A stretch of DNA of 64,000 nt, from assembly GCF_900105115.1 (NCBI RefSeq), contig NZ_FNRV01000001.1, positions 248,001 through 312,000 on the forward strand. Direction: 5' to 3'. The notes beneath the pieces are model-generated. The model worked only from the letters and a program-made list of their open reading frames with translations, did not search any database and was not told the origin of the DNA. The DNA is from Pseudomonas mohnii (GTDB lineage: Bacteria > Pseudomonadota > Gammaproteobacteria > Pseudomonadales > Pseudomonadaceae). This document shows positions 39,827 to 50,398 of this stretch, piece after piece. How positions within the stretch are numbered: position 1 is the first letter of the stretch; each line of letters starts with the position of its first letter. The position numbers and the translations under genes were made by a program.

Positions 39827-41814
39827 GCGCAAAAGCTGTTGTCTTCGCCTATCACGATATCGGTTGTGCCGGTATTGAAGCCCTGCTCGCCAGCGGTATC
39901 GAAATCGCCGCCGTCTTCACCCACGCCGATGACCCCAAGGAAAACGCCTTCTACGGTTCCGTTGCGCAACTGTGTGCGAGCAAGGGCATTACCGTGCATG
40001 CCCCGGAAGACGCCAACCATCCGCTGTGGATCGAACGTATCAGCAAGCTCGACCCCGACTACCTGTTCTCGTTCTACTACCGCAACCTGTTGAGCGAGCC
40101 ATTGTTGGCCACCGCACGCAAAGGTGCGTTCAACCTGCATGGCTCGTTGCTGCCAAGCTACCGTGGCCGCGCGCCGGCCAACTGGGTGCTGGTCAATGGC
40201 GAAACCGAAACCGGCGTGACCCTGCATCGCATGGTCAAGCGCGCCGACGCGGGGGCGATTCTCGCCCAGCGCGCCGTTTCGATCGAACGCAGCGACACCG
40301 CGCTGAGCCTGCACGGCAAATTGCGCCTGGCCGCCACCGACCTGTTGCGCGACACCCTGCCGTTGCTGCTGCAAGGCAAAGTCACTGAAACCCCGCAGGA
40401 TGAATCCAAGGCCAGCGTATTCGGTCGCCGCACACCAGCCGACGGTAAGCTGGTATGGCAAAAACCGGCGGAAGAACTGTTCAACCTGGTGCGGGCCGTG
40501 ACCCAGCCTTACCCGGGCGCGTTCTGCGCGGTGGGCGAGCACAAGCTGATTGTCTGGAGTGCCGAAGTGGCCAAGGGCAATGAAGGCCAGGCCCCGGGCC
40601 GAGTGATCAGTGTCGATCCGCTGCGCATTGCCTGTGGCGAAGACTCGCTGGTGATCACCGCCGGCCAACGCAACGACAACGGCCTGTACCTGAGCGGCCC
40701 GCAACTGGCTAACGAACTGGGTCTGGTGGACGGTTCCGTGCTGCGCGGTGCCGAATCCGGCCGCGCCCCGCGTCGCACCCGCGTGCTGATCCTTGGTGTC
40801 AACGGTTTTATCGGCAACCACCTGTCCGAGCGTCTGCTGCGTGATGATCGCTACGAGGTTTATGGCCTGGACATCGGTTCCGACGCCATTGACCGCCTGC
40901 GCAGCCATCCGAACTTCCACTTCGTCGAAGGCGACATCAGCATTCACTCCGAGTGGATTGAATACCACATCAAGAAGTGCGACGTGGTCCTGCCGCTGGT
41001 GGCCATTGCCACCCCGATCGAATACACCCGCAACCCGCTGCGCGTGTTCGAACTGGACTTCGAGGAAAACCTGAAGCTGGTGCGCTACTGCGTCAAGTAC
41101 AACAAGCGCGTGATCTTCCCGTCGACGTCGGAAGTCTATGGCATGTGCCAGGACAAGAACTTCGACGAAGACGCCTCGAACCTGATCGTTGGCCCGATCA
41201 ACAAGCAGCGCTGGATCTACTCGGTCTCCAAGCAGTTGCTGGACCGCGTCATCTGGGCTTACGGCGCCAAAGGCCTGAATTTCACCCTGTTCCGTCCATT
41301 CAACTGGATGGGCCCGCGTCTGGACCGTCTGGATTCGGCACGTATCGGCAGCTCCCGCGCCATCACCCAGCTGATCCTCAACCTGGTGGAAGGTACGCCG
41401 ATCCGCCTGTTCGACGGCGGCGAGCAGAAACGCTGCTTCACCGACATCGCCGACGGCGTCGAAGCGCTGGCGCGGATCATCGACAACGACAACGATGTCT
41501 GCAACGGTCAGATCATCAACATTGGCAACCCGGACAACGAAGCGAGCATCCGTCAACTGGGCGAAGAGCTGCTGCGTCAGTTCGAAGCTCACCCGCTGCG
41601 CGACAACTTCCCGCCTTTCGCCGGTTTCCGCGACGTGGAAAGCAAGGCGTTCTACGGTGCCGGTTACCAGGACGTGGAACACCGCAAGCCAAGCATCGCC
41701 AACGCCAAGCGCCTGTTGAACTGGGAGCCGACCGTGGAAATGCGCGAAACCATCGGCAACACCCTGGACTTCTTCCTGCGCGAAGCCATGCTCGAAATCG
41801 CGGACAAGCGCTGA
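39823..41814 (+). CDS. arnA: Bifunctional UDP-GlcA decarboxylase/UDP-Ara4N formyltransferase ArnA
   Basis: 663 aa fusion, as in enteric ArnA. The N-terminal formyltransferase (about 1-300) has the catalytic Asn-x-His in [20 protein letters not shown] and the Asp in [13 protein letters not shown]. The C-terminal decarboxylating dehydrogenase (about 320-660) has the NAD motif [19 protein letters not shown], the Ser/Glu segment [10 protein letters not shown] and the YxxxK catalytic pair in [12 protein letters not shown]. The first half formylates UDP-Ara4N; the second half oxidatively decarboxylates UDP-glucuronate. Confidence 0.95.
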   Translation: MSAKAVVFAYHDIGCAGIEALLASGIEIAAVFTHADDPKENAFYGSVAQLCASKGITVHAPEDANHPLWIERISKLDPDYLFSFYYRNLLSEPLLATARKGAFNLHGSLLPSYRGRAPANWVLVNGETETGVTLHRMVKRADAGAILAQRAVSIERSDTALSLHGKLRLAATDLLRDTLPLLLQGKVTETPQDESKASVFGRRTPADGKLVWQKPAEELFNLVRAVTQPYPGAFCAVGEHKLIVWSAEVAKGNEGQAPGRVISVDPLRIACGEDSLVITAGQRNDNGLYLSGPQLANELGLVDGSVLRGAESGRAPRRTRVLILGVNGFIGNHLSERLLRDDRYEVYGLDIGSDAIDRLRSHPNFHFVEGDISIHSEWIEYHIKKCDVVLPLVAIATPIEYTRNPLRVFELDFEENLKLVRYCVKYNKRVIFPSTSEVYGMCQDKNFDEDASNLIVGPINKQRWIYSVSKQLLDRVIWAYGAKGLNFTLFRPFNWMGPRLDRLDSARIGSSRAITQLILNLVEGTPIRLFDGGEQKRCFTDIADGVEALARIIDNDNDVCNGQIINIGNPDNEASIRQLGEELLRQFEAHPLRDNFPPFAGFRDVESKAFYGAGYQDVEHRKPSIANAKRLLNWEPTVEMRETIGNTLDFFLREAMLEIADKR

Positions 41815-42698
41815 TGCAGGCAGGCCTACGCATCGATGTCGACACTTACCGAGGCACCCGTGAGGGGGTGCCCCGGCTGCTGGAAATGCTGGACGAGGCA
41901 CAGGTCAAGGCGACGTTTTTCTTCAGCGTCGGCCCGGACAACATGGGGCGCCACTTGTGGCGCCTCATCCGTCCACAATTCCTCTGGAAAATGCTCCGCT
42001 CAAACGCGGCCGGCCTCTATGGCTGGGACATCCTGCTGGCCGGCACTGCATGGCCGGGCAAACCGATTGGTCGCGATCTCGGGCACCTGATGCGTCAAGC
42101 CCGTGACGCCGGCCATGAAGTCGGCCTGCATGCCTGGGATCACCATGGCTGGCAGGCCAATGCCGGACGCTGGAGCGACGCGCAATTGATCGAGCAAATT
42201 CGTCGTGGCGTGGACACCCTGAGCGACATACTCGGTGCCAGGATCGAGTGTTCAGCCGCCGCCGGCTGGCGCGCGGATGAGCGCGTGATCGAGGCCAAGC
42301 AGCGCTTCGGCTTTCGCTATAACAGCGATTGTCGCGGTCAGAGCCTGTTCCAGCCGAAACTGGCCGATGGACGCCTGGGTGCGCCACAAATTCCCGTAGA
42401 TCTGCCGACTTTCGACGAAGTGGTCGGTCCGAACGTCGCCGCCAAAGACTTCAACAGCTTTATCCTTGACCGGTTCACACCGGAAAAACTCAACGTCTAC
42501 ACGATCCATGCCGAAGTAGAAGGGATTCTGATGGCCAATGATTTCCGCCAACTGCTGAGCGATGCGCAGCAGCGAGGCATTCACTTTCAACCCTTGGGCG
42601 ATCTGCTGCCCGACACCCCTGACAGTTTGCCGACCGGTCGCGTGGTACGCGGCACACTCGACGGTCGCGAAGGCTGGCTGGGAGTGCAAGGCGCATGA
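41814..42698 (+). CDS. arnD: Ara4FN-phosphoundecaprenol deformylase ArnD
   Basis: 294 aa polysaccharide deacetylase (NodB fold). ATG 41814 shares one base with the arnA stop (TGATG). Motifs are [19 protein letters not shown] (metal Asp residues near the start), [16 protein letters not shown], and [14 protein letters not shown] (metal His). It removes the formyl group from the lipid-linked sugar before flipping. It overlaps arnT by 4 bp. Confidence 0.93.
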   Translation: MQAGLRIDVDTYRGTREGVPRLLEMLDEAQVKATFFFSVGPDNMGRHLWRLIRPQFLWKMLRSNAAGLYGWDILLAGTAWPGKPIGRDLGHLMRQARDAGHEVGLHAWDHHGWQANAGRWSDAQLIEQIRRGVDTLSDILGARIECSAAAGWRADERVIEAKQRFGFRYNSDCRGQSLFQPKLADGRLGAPQIPVDLPTFDEVVGPNVAAKDFNSFILDRFTPEKLNVYTIHAEVEGILMANDFRQLLSDAQQRGIHFQPLGDLLPDTPDSLPTGRVVRGTLDGREGWLGVQGA

Positions 42699-44344
42699 GC
42701 AAACGCTGGGCATTCCCGCTATTGCTGGCCCTTGTGGCGCTGGCTTACCTGCTGCCTCTGGGAACCCACGGGCTGTGGATTCCCGATGAGACCCGCTACG
42801 CCCAGATCAGCCAGAACATGCTGCTGAGCGGCAACTGGGTGTCGCCGCATTTCATGGACGTGCGCTATTTCGAAAAACCGGTCGCCGGCTACTGGATGAT
42901 TGCCATTGGCCAGGCGCTGTTCGGTCAAAACCTGTTCGGTGTACGTTTCGCCTCGGCGCTGAGCACGGCCTTGAGCGTACTGCTGTGCTACCTGATCGCA
43001 CGGCGGATGTGGAACGAGCCGCGCAAGAGTTTCGCCTGTGCGCTGCTGTACATGAGCCTCACCGTGATCGCCGGCCAGGCCGGATACGCCAACCTCGACC
43101 CGCAATTCACCTTCTGGGTCAACCTGAGCCTGGTTGCCTTGTGGTTTGCTGTCGATAGCGCGAACCGCGGTCAACGTTTGATCGCCTGGGCAGTGCTGGG
43201 GCTGGCGTGTGGCATGGGTTTCATGACCAAGGGTTTTCTCGCCTGGCTGTTGCCGGTGCTGATCGCCCTGCCCTGGATGCTCTGGCAAAAGCGCTGGCGC
43301 GAGTTGCTGGTCTACGGGCCGGTGGCGATTCTCGTGGCCGTGGTGGTCAGCCTGCCGTGGGTCCTGGCGGTGCATGCGCAGGAGCCCGACTACTGGCGGT
43401 TCTTCTTCTGGCACGAGCATATCCGCCGCTTCGCCGGGGAAGATGCCCAGCACGATGCGCCGTGGTGGTACTACCTGCCGCTGCTGGTGGGGTTCAGCCT
43501 GCCGTGGGTGGCGCTGCTGCCCCCAGCGTTGAAACAGGCGTGGCAGACCCGTCGCCAGACCAACATTGCGTTTCTGTTGCTGTGGCTGTGGATGCCGCTG
43601 ATTTTCTTCAGCCTCAGTAAAGGCAAGCTGCCGGCTTACATCCTGCCGTGCCTGCTGCCGTTGGCCCTGCTGCTGGGTCACACCCTGGCCGATCGCCTGA
43701 AACTGGAGCAAGGCCGGGTCCTCGGTATCAACGGGGTTCTCAACCTTGCGCTGGGTGTGATCACCCTGCTCGCCCTGGTCTACCTGCAGCTTAAAAAGCC
43801 GCTGTACGACCATGAACTGCACAACCTGGTGCTGGTGTTTATCGGTCTGATCGGCTGGATCATGGCCAACCTGCTGCAAGCCTTCAGGCCACTGCAATGC
43901 TGGGGGGCTCCGGCCTTTGGCAGCCTGCTGCTGATCGGCCTGCTGCCGGCCGGCCTGCCCAACTCGGTGGTCGCCAACAAGACGCCTGATCAGTTCATCC
44001 TCGATCACGCGCAGGAACTCGGCCAGAGCGCCAAGTTGCTGAGCAATGACCTGGGAGCGGCTTCGGCCCTGGCCTGGCGAACGAAGCGCCCGGACGTGTC
44101 TTTCTACAACACGGTCGGCGAATTGAAGTATGGCCTTGCCTACCCTGATTCATTGAAGCAGCGCGTCAACCCCGATCAGATCCAGCAATGGATGCTCGAA
44201 GCCCGTCAACAAGGCCCGGTCGGCGTGGTGATGCGGGTCAAAGGGGACGACGAACTGCACGAGCTCGAACAATTGCCCAAGGAAGGCAAGCGTTATGAGC
44301 AAGGCAATCTGGTCATTTTGATTATTCCTCAGGCCGCGCCATGA
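42695..44344 (+). CDS. arnT: Lipid A Ara4N transferase ArnT, operon copy
   Basis: 549 aa GT39-type membrane protein with about 12 helices. The first loop has [18 protein letters not shown], one change from the same segment of the stand-alone copy at 30617, and [20 protein letters not shown]. The C-terminal domain has [16 protein letters not shown]. It transfers Ara4N to lipid A phosphates at the outer face of the inner membrane and gives resistance to polymyxin-type peptides. It is coupled to arnD and arnE by ATGA overlaps. Confidence 0.94.
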   Translation: MSKRWAFPLLLALVALAYLLPLGTHGLWIPDETRYAQISQNMLLSGNWVSPHFMDVRYFEKPVAGYWMIAIGQALFGQNLFGVRFASALSTALSVLLCYLIARRMWNEPRKSFACALLYMSLTVIAGQAGYANLDPQFTFWVNLSLVALWFAVDSANRGQRLIAWAVLGLACGMGFMTKGFLAWLLPVLIALPWMLWQKRWRELLVYGPVAILVAVVVSLPWVLAVHAQEPDYWRFFFWHEHIRRFAGEDAQHDAPWWYYLPLLVGFSLPWVALLPPALKQAWQTRRQTNIAFLLLWLWMPLIFFSLSKGKLPAYILPCLLPLALLLGHTLADRLKLEQGRVLGINGVLNLALGVITLLALVYLQLKKPLYDHELHNLVLVFIGLIGWIMANLLQAFRPLQCWGAPAFGSLLLIGLLPAGLPNSVVANKTPDQFILDHAQELGQSAKLLSNDLGAASALAWRTKRPDVSFYNTVGELKYGLAYPDSLKQRVNPDQIQQWMLEARQQGPVGVVMRVKGDDELHELEQLPKEGKRYEQGNLVILIIPQAAP

Positions 44345-44685
44345 GCCTGATTCTGCTGCTGCTCGCTTGCCTGCTGACATGCCTGGGCCAGGTTGCCCAG
44401 AAGTACGCCGTGGAAAGCTGGCGCGGACAACCCTCGAGCTGGGCGCAGAAACTGCGCTCGCCGTGGCTGTGGCTGGCGCTCGTCTCGCTCGGGCTGGGCT
44501 TGCTGGTCTGGTTGCTGGTGCTGCAGCGCCTCGAAGTGGGCATCGCCTACCCGATGTTGAGCCTCAATTTCGTGCTGATCACCCTGGTCGCACGCTTCGT
44601 TTTCCATGAAACCATCGACCGCCGTCACTGGCTGGGTGTAGCCCTGGTGATCGGTGGCGTGGCACTGCTGGGACAACACGCATGA
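44341..44685 (+). CDS. arnE: Ara4N-phosphoundecaprenol flippase subunit ArnE
   Basis: 114 aa, four membrane helices, SMR/EamA type. It begins [21 protein letters not shown] and contains [18 protein letters not shown], the typical core. It pairs with ArnF to flip the lipid-linked sugar. Coupled on both sides by 4-bp overlaps. Confidence 0.9.
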   Translation: MSLILLLLACLLTCLGQVAQKYAVESWRGQPSSWAQKLRSPWLWLALVSLGLGLLVWLLVLQRLEVGIAYPMLSLNFVLITLVARFVFHETIDRRHWLGVALVIGGVALLGQHA

Positions 44686-45083
44686 ACCCGCGTCGCGGAA
44701 TCACCTTCGCCCTGGGCAGCGTGCTGCTGGTCAGTTCGGCGCAGTTGGGCATGCGCTGGAGCATGAGCCACCTGCCGTCGCCTGAACAATGGCTCAGCGC
44801 CCCGATCGACCTGGCAGCGGTCGCCGTGGTGCTGGCCGCCGTCCTTGCCTATGCCCTATCAATGCTCAGTTGGCTCCTCGCCCTGCGTGACCTGCCCCTG
44901 GGCCGGGCCTACTCGCTGCTGAGCATCAGCTATGCACTGGTGTACCTGTTGGCCGCCAGCCTGCCGCTGTTTCACGAAGATTTCAGCCTTTCAAAAAGCC
45001 TTGGCGTCGCCCTGGTCATCCTGGGTGTCATCACCATTAATTCTCGACCTGCAAGTGCGCCCGAACTTAGGAGTGCCTCATGA
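44682..45083 (+). CDS. arnF: Ara4N-phosphoundecaprenol flippase subunit ArnF
   Basis: 133 aa with four predicted helices. The start [22 protein letters not shown] and the segment [20 protein letters not shown] are characteristic of ArnF. It is the second flippase subunit and overlaps ugd by 4 bp. Confidence 0.9.
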   Translation: MNPRRGITFALGSVLLVSSAQLGMRWSMSHLPSPEQWLSAPIDLAAVAVVLAAVLAYALSMLSWLLALRDLPLGRAYSLLSISYALVYLLAASLPLFHEDFSLSKSLGVALVILGVITINSRPASAPELRSAS

Positions 45084-46465
45084 AAATCAGTGTGTTTGGT
45101 AGCGGTTATGTTGGCTTGGTGCAAGCCGCCGTCCTGGCGGAAGTTGGCCACGACGTGGTCTGCATGGATATTGACGAGAAAAAAGTCAAGTTGCTGCAAC
45201 AAGGTCATGTGAGCATTTTTGAACCGGGGCTTGCCAGCCTGGTGCGCGAAGGCCTGGACGGCAAACGGTTGCAGTTCACCAGCGATGAAAAATTCGCGGT
45301 ACAGCACGGCCAGGTGTTGTTCATCGCGGTCGGCACACCGTCCCGCGAGGACGGCTCGGCGGATCTGCGTTACGTCTTGTCCGTGGGCGACGCCGTCGCG
45401 CGGCACCGCGAACAACCGCTTATTCTGGTGGAGAAATCCACTGTACCGGTCGGCACAGGCGATACCCTGCGTGCACACATCGAACAATGCCTGGCCAAGG
45501 ACGGGCGTTCGCTGCAGTTCGATATCGTCTCCAACCCGGAGTTCCTGAAAGAAGGCTCGGCCGTGTCCGATTGCCGGCGTCCGGACCGCATCATCATCGG
45601 TTGCGAGCGCGATGAAGTGCGCGATGTGATGCGCGACCTGTATGCCCCTTTCAACCGCAACCATGACCGGGTCATGTTCATGGACCTGCGCAGCGCCGAG
45701 CTGACCAAGTACGCCGCCAACTGCATGCTGGCGACCAAGATCAGCTTCATCAACCAGATCGCCGAGCTGGCCGAACACCTGGGCGCCGACATCGAATCGG
45801 TTCGTCTGGGTATCGGCGCCGACTCCCGTATTGGCTACCACTTTATCTACCCTGGTTGCGGCTACGGCGGTTCATGCTTCCCCAAAGACATGCGCGCCCT
45901 GATTCACAGTGCCGAAGAGGCCCACTGCTCCAACGATCTGTTGCAAGCGGTGGAAGCCATCAACGAGCGGCAGAAACACAAACTGTTCGAACGCATCAAC
46001 GCGTTCTACAAGGGCGATCTGAAGGGCAAGACCTTTGCTCTCTGGGGCCTGGCATTCAAACCCAACACCGACGACATGCGTGATGCGCCGAGCCGGGTCC
46101 TGCTGGAATCGCTGTGGGCCGCTGGCGCCAACGTGCGCGCGTTCGACCCCGAAGCGATGCAGGAAACCCAGAAACTGTATCCCGATGAAGCGAAGCTTAT
46201 GCTGATGGGAACGCCGGAATCGGTGCTGACCGGTGCCGATGCGCTGATCATCTGCACCGAGTGGCAGCAATTCAAGGCACCGGATTTCGACCTGATCCGC
46301 CAGCGCCTCATTGCCCCGGTGATCTTCGACGGACGCAACCTGTACGACGCCGAACGCCTCTCCCGTGCCGGCTTCCTGTACTTCCCGATGGGCCGTGGCG
46401 AATCGCGCAAGTTGCCAATCCCGCATCAACAATGGCCGTCCGCCCCACTCGACGCCTCAGCGTAA
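45080..46465 (+). CDS. ugd: UDP-glucose 6-dehydrogenase
   Basis: 461 aa. The Rossmann start is [23 protein letters not shown]. The catalytic Cys lies in [18 protein letters not shown] (about 270). The C-terminal domain includes [20 protein letters not shown]. It oxidises UDP-glucose to UDP-glucuronate, the entry substrate for ArnA. In Pseudomonas it commonly ends the arn operon. Its TAA shares a base with the following glycosyltransferase ATG. Confidence 0.94.
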   Translation: MKISVFGSGYVGLVQAAVLAEVGHDVVCMDIDEKKVKLLQQGHVSIFEPGLASLVREGLDGKRLQFTSDEKFAVQHGQVLFIAVGTPSREDGSADLRYVLSVGDAVARHREQPLILVEKSTVPVGTGDTLRAHIEQCLAKDGRSLQFDIVSNPEFLKEGSAVSDCRRPDRIIIGCERDEVRDVMRDLYAPFNRNHDRVMFMDLRSAELTKYAANCMLATKISFINQIAELAEHLGADIESVRLGIGADSRIGYHFIYPGCGYGGSCFPKDMRALIHSAEEAHCSNDLLQAVEAINERQKHKLFERINAFYKGDLKGKTFALWGLAFKPNTDDMRDAPSRVLLESLWAAGANVRAFDPEAMQETQKLYPDEAKLMLMGTPESVLTGADALIICTEWQQFKAPDFDLIRQRLIAPVIFDGRNLYDAERLSRAGFLYFPMGRGESRKLPIPHQQWPSAPLDASA

Positions 46466-48048
46466 TGTCGCTGTCCATCCGCCAACAGTCCTGCGTCGTG
46501 GGACTGTTGGCCCTGCTGTTATTCATCGCCGGGGCATACCAGCAAGCGCCAATCGGTTTCGATTCGCGCTTCGTGCTGTTTGCCCAGGAGATGCTGCGAC
46601 ACGGGCCGTCGTTTTTCCCTACCACCTATGGTCAGCCCTACGCTGACTACCTGGGGCTTTCGACGCTGTTCATCTGGCTGACGGCCCTGCCGTTCGGCCA
46701 GGTCACCAGCTTCAGTGCCTGGTTGCCAAGCGCCATCGCCGGGGCGGTCGTCGTCACGCTGATGTACCGTCTGGTCGCACCCGTTTCCCGCCGATGGGCG
46801 TTGCTGAGCATCGCCCTGATGTTGCTGACCAACACCTTCATCACCGAAGCGCGCGCGGTTTCCCAGGACTTGATGCTCGCGGCGGTGGCATTTGCCGTGT
46901 TTTACCTGGGCTACGCCGCCGATCACTTCTCGGCACCCCGTCGATGGTTACTGATCTTCGCCTTGTTGCTGTTGGGTTTCGGCCTGCGCGGGCCGATCGG
47001 GCTGGTGATTCCCACCGGCATGCTGTGCAGCTACTTCCTGCTCAATCGTCAATGGCAGCGGTTTTTCGGCTTCGGCCTGACGGCCGCCGTGTTGCTGGGT
47101 CTGTGTGTCGGCGCGCTACTGTGGATGGCCAAAGCCAGTGGCGGGCCGGTCTTCATGCAGGACGTGATTCGCATGCAGTTCATGGGACGCATGGACGGTA
47201 GCGAAGGCGTCAGCGGCTCGCTCTACTACTTCACCAGTTCGATGGGCAACTATGCGCTGGCCTATCCTCTGGCGCTGCTGGCATTGCTGGGACTGGCCCT
47301 TAACAAACCGCGCGACACCGGGCCGGCAGTGCGATTGCTCCAGTATTGCGCTGCAGCCGGGTTGATCGTGATGCTCGGGCTTTCGATTCCCCAGGCGAAA
47401 AAAGCCCGCTACCTGCTGCCGATACTGCCCTTTGTGGCGATCATTGCAGCGTATCCCTTTGCCGTGGCCCAGGGTCGGGTGTTCGGTTGGCTACGCGGCT
47501 TGATGCAAGGCTTGTGGCTGCTGATGCCGGCGTTGTTTATCGGCGGACTGCTGGTGGCCCAGCGACGGTTTGATCAACACGTGCCCAACCTTGCTACGGT
47601 GTTGGTGATCCTGGGGGCGTTACAACTGCTTGCAGTGGCGATCCTTGCCAAACCGCACTGGCGCCCGCAAACCCTGGCCGTGTGTTCGGTCCTGGCGTTG
47701 TGGGCGGTGTACATCCTGGTGTTTGAACCGCTCGAACGGCAGATGTACGACACCCGGACCTTCAGTCGCGCGGCCTTTGCACAGGTGCAAAAAGACCCGG
47801 CGCCACTGGTGCTGCACGCCCTGGGCAAGGACGCCAAGGCCATCAAGTTCATGGTCAATATCGAGCAGGACGTGCAACCGGTGTTCACCGAGTCGGCTCA
47901 AGAGCTGGACAGCCTTCAGGGGCCGTTGTGGTTGATGATGGACGCCAAGGACTACAACGCCCTGCACGGCACCCCCTTGGGCGCTTTGCCACCCGTACTG
48001 ACCGGGCGTTTCGACAAGAACGACTTTGTTCTGCTGCATCGCCCCTGA
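46465..48048 (+). CDS. GT39-type membrane glycosyltransferase, ninth gene of the arn unit
   Basis: 527 aa from ATG 46465 (TAATG junction with ugd). About 11-12 hydrophobic segments are present. The first loop has the acidic residue in APIGFDSRFVLFAQEMLRHG, and GQPYADYLGLSTLFIW follows; the segment LSIPQAKKARYLLPILP matches the ArnT/PMT fold's late helices. It is related in architecture to ArnT but clearly more distant than the two arnT copies are from each other. Tight coupling to ugd suggests a sugar transfer to lipid A, LPS core or another envelope acceptor. Donor and acceptor are unknown. Confidence 0.8.
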   Translation: MSLSIRQQSCVVGLLALLLFIAGAYQQAPIGFDSRFVLFAQEMLRHGPSFFPTTYGQPYADYLGLSTLFIWLTALPFGQVTSFSAWLPSAIAGAVVVTLMYRLVAPVSRRWALLSIALMLLTNTFITEARAVSQDLMLAAVAFAVFYLGYAADHFSAPRRWLLIFALLLLGFGLRGPIGLVIPTGMLCSYFLLNRQWQRFFGFGLTAAVLLGLCVGALLWMAKASGGPVFMQDVIRMQFMGRMDGSEGVSGSLYYFTSSMGNYALAYPLALLALLGLALNKPRDTGPAVRLLQYCAAAGLIVMLGLSIPQAKKARYLLPILPFVAIIAAYPFAVAQGRVFGWLRGLMQGLWLLMPALFIGGLLVAQRRFDQHVPNLATVLVILGALQLLAVAILAKPHWRPQTLAVCSVLALWAVYILVFEPLERQMYDTRTFSRAAFAQVQKDPAPLVLHALGKDAKAIKFMVNIEQDVQPVFTESAQELDSLQGPLWLMMDAKDYNALHGTPLGALPPVLTGRFDKNDFVLLHRP

Positions 48049-48088
48049 TAGAGGGACCGACGTCACGGGGCGCGATCGGATGGCCTTT

Positions 48089-48136
48089 CACCGCAAGCTG
48101 TTGAAGATCGAGCTTGTTCTTCAACAGCTTGCGGTG
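48089..48136. repeat. Perfect 19-bp inverted repeat after the arn unit
   Basis: The arm CACCGCAAGCTGTTGAAGA and its exact complement are separated by 10 nt. It starts 41 bp after the glycosyltransferase stop. No T run follows on either strand, so a standard intrinsic terminator is unlikely to be the whole explanation. Confidence 0.8.
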
Positions 48137-48190
48137 GCGTGTTAAACAGGAGGCTTACCGCAGCTGTTTTCGAATAAGGACATTCACCCC

Positions 48191-49369
48191 GTGGCCGCTT
48201 ACTCGCTCGTTATCCGCCGGTTGCTGATCTGCTCGCTGACCATCGTCATCAGCCGCGCGATCACCAGCCCCATGCTCACGCTGTTCCTGAGCAACAAACT
48301 CGGCCTCAACCAACAGGACGTTGGCTTGCTGCTGGGCATCGCGGTGTTCATCGCAACCTTGCTCACGCTCTACGGCGGTTACATCATCGATCGCCTGGAA
48401 AAACGCCGTCTGCTGATCCTGACGATGCTATCCAGTGCCATCGGCCTGGTGCTGCTGACCCTGGCCGAAAACCTTTACCTGACCACCGTCATCCTGGTGG
48501 TCACCGAAACCGCTTCGGCGCTGTTCCTCATCGGTTCAAAGGCGATCCTCAGCGAAAACCTGCCGGTGGGCCAACGGGCCAAGGCGTTTTCCCTGAGCTA
48601 CACCCTGACCAACATTGGCTACGCCATCGGCCCGATGCTCGGCGTGGTGATTGCCGGGATTTATCCGATCGCGCCGTTCCTGATAGCCGGCGCCATCGCC
48701 TTTTGCAGCATTTTTCTACTGACCGGCGTTGCCAGGGACCCGGCGCTGCCCCCTGTAATCGGACAGGCGCAGAGCTTCCTCAACACCCTGATCACCCTGA
48801 AAACCGACCGCACCCTGATCATGTTCACCTGCGGTTGCCTGCTCAGTACGGTGGTGCACGGGCGCTTTACCTTTTATCTGTCTCAGTACCTGCTGGTCAC
48901 CAGCGACGACCAGAACACCCTTAAAGTCATGGCGGCCCTGCTCGCCTGCAACGCCATCAGCGTGATCCTGTTGCAGTATCAGATCGGCCGTTTCCTCAAG
49001 CGCGAGCACTTGCGCCACTGGATCGTCGGCGGAACGGCCCTGTTCATCCTTGGGCTGATCGGCTTCAGCCTGGCCGACAGCCTGGTGGGCTGGTGCGTGG
49101 CGATGTTTATCTTCACCCTCGGCGAAATCATCATTTATCCGGCCGAATTTCTCTTCGTCGACACCCTGGCCCCGGCTGAACTGCGTGGCAGCTATTACGG
49201 CGCACAAAACCTGGCCGCCCTGGGCGGTGCACTCAGCCCGGTGATTTGCGGCTTCCTGCTGATGCACACCCCGGCGCCCACCATGTTTTATGCCCTGAGT
49301 GTCCTCGCAGCCTTGGGCGGTGTGCTGTGCTTCATGAGCGGCCGTCGCGTGGTAATACATCAGAAATAA
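48191..49369 (+). CDS. MFS transporter, MdtH-like drug/solute exporter
   Basis: 392 aa, 12 membrane helices, starting at GTG 48191 with AAGGA 10 nt upstream. The MFS loop 2-3 motif is degenerate (YGGYIIDRLEKRRLLIL), LSYTLTNIGYAIGPMLG is motif-C-like, and PAELRGSYYGAQNLAALGGALSP lies in the second half. It resembles the MdtH branch. Substrate is unknown. An intrinsic terminator follows at 49460. Confidence 0.83.
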   Translation: MAAYSLVIRRLLICSLTIVISRAITSPMLTLFLSNKLGLNQQDVGLLLGIAVFIATLLTLYGGYIIDRLEKRRLLILTMLSSAIGLVLLTLAENLYLTTVILVVTETASALFLIGSKAILSENLPVGQRAKAFSLSYTLTNIGYAIGPMLGVVIAGIYPIAPFLIAGAIAFCSIFLLTGVARDPALPPVIGQAQSFLNTLITLKTDRTLIMFTCGCLLSTVVHGRFTFYLSQYLLVTSDDQNTLKVMAALLACNAISVILLQYQIGRFLKREHLRHWIVGGTALFILGLIGFSLADSLVGWCVAMFIFTLGEIIIYPAEFLFVDTLAPAELRGSYYGAQNLAALGGALSPVICGFLLMHTPAPTMFYALSVLAALGGVLCFMSGRRVVIHQK

Positions 49370-49459
49370 TGAACTGAAGCTTCATTAATATGAATTTGTC
49401 AGCATCAGGAATCACCGGCACACTGTGCTCGTTCCTCCCCCAACAGTTGGAACAACTTC

Positions 49460-49500
49460 AAGGGCTTTCCGGGCTTCCCCCGGTAAGCCCTTTTTTTTCC
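49460..49500 (+). terminator. Intrinsic terminator
   Basis: AGGGCTTTCCGGG - CTTC - CCCGGTAAGCCCT with one internal T-T mismatch, followed by eight T. It ends transcription after the MFS gene, or a short transcript made from 49370-49500. It also argues against starting the next gene upstream of 49500. Confidence 0.9.
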
Positions 49501-49530
49501 TCGATTTTGCTCAAGGGAACGCACTCCGCC

Positions 49531-50238
49531 ATGCTCGCTCGCTGGTTACCTGCCGCCATCAACACCCGCCCCTCTGAATGGAGCCGCGCCGCCATCGGCA
49601 TGGCCTTCGGCACCCTGCTCAGTGTCTGGCTGTGTGGGCAGGTATTCGGTATCGAGGTGGCACAACATCTGATCGGACCGTTAGGAGCGTCGGCGGTGTT
49701 GCTCTTCGCCGTATCCTCAGGGGCGCTGGCGCAACCGTGGTCGATTCTCGGCGGCTACTTCAGCGCGGCGGTGGTGGCGCTGTTGGTGGCGCACGTACTC
49801 GGTCGCACCTTGACCAGCGCATGCCTGGCGGCCGGCATGGCCCTGGTCCTGATGTGCTGGCTGCGCTGCCTGCATCCACCGGCCGGCGCCCTCGCCTTGA
49901 CGCTGGTGCTGGCAGACCCGGCGACCATTGCCCTGGACTGGAAAGCCCTCGGCCCAGTGATGCTCGGCGCCTCGATCATGTTGTTCTGCGCCCTGGCCTA
50001 CAACAACCTGACGCGCATCCGTTACCCCAAGCGTGCCAACGAACCGGTGGCCGTGGTGCCTGCCGATCATCCGCCAACTGATCGCCAGGCGATCACCGCC
50101 GAGGACCTGAAAAAGGCCCTCGCCGATATGGAGGCTTTCTTCGACGTCACGCCCGAAGACCTTGAACAATTGATTCATACCAGTGAGTTACACGCCAAAC
50201 GTCGCAGTATTGGTGAAGTACTGAGCCGCAGCGCCTGA
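49531..50238 (+). CDS. HPP-family integral membrane protein
   Basis: 235 aa. The ATG at 49531 (MLARWLPAAIN) is chosen because the upstream reading frame runs through the terminator. Four to five membrane helices carry the HPP signature WLRCLHPPAGALALTLVL (about 110) and FGTLLSVWLCGQVFG and LIGPLGASAVLLFAV. The hydrophilic tail (about 165-235) is helical. HPP proteins have been linked to nitrite transport in chloroplasts and cyanobacteria; the bacterial role is not settled, so no substrate is proposed. Confidence 0.85.
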   Translation: MLARWLPAAINTRPSEWSRAAIGMAFGTLLSVWLCGQVFGIEVAQHLIGPLGASAVLLFAVSSGALAQPWSILGGYFSAAVVALLVAHVLGRTLTSACLAAGMALVLMCWLRCLHPPAGALALTLVLADPATIALDWKALGPVMLGASIMLFCALAYNNLTRIRYPKRANEPVAVVPADHPPTDRQAITAEDLKKALADMEAFFDVTPEDLEQLIHTSELHAKRRSIGEVLSRSA

Positions 50239-50398
50239 ACCCGTCGGTGTCAGCCGCAGGCGCCGATGGTCGCCATGCAAAAATGCAGTAAGCACCTGCA
50301 CATTTTCCGGTTGTACATCACAAATTTGCACTGTTACGATCCTGCATCGCTCGCGCGCGAGCTTCTCAATAAAGAACAATAAAAGCAGGGAGTTAGTG

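Noticed and set aside
39817..41901. 694-codon open frame opposite arnA
   Set aside because: Shadow of the arnA reading frame; long antisense frames are expected at this GC content.
49390..49530. 47-residue N-terminal extension of the HPP protein
   Set aside because: It runs across a strong intrinsic terminator; the membrane protein starts properly at 49531.
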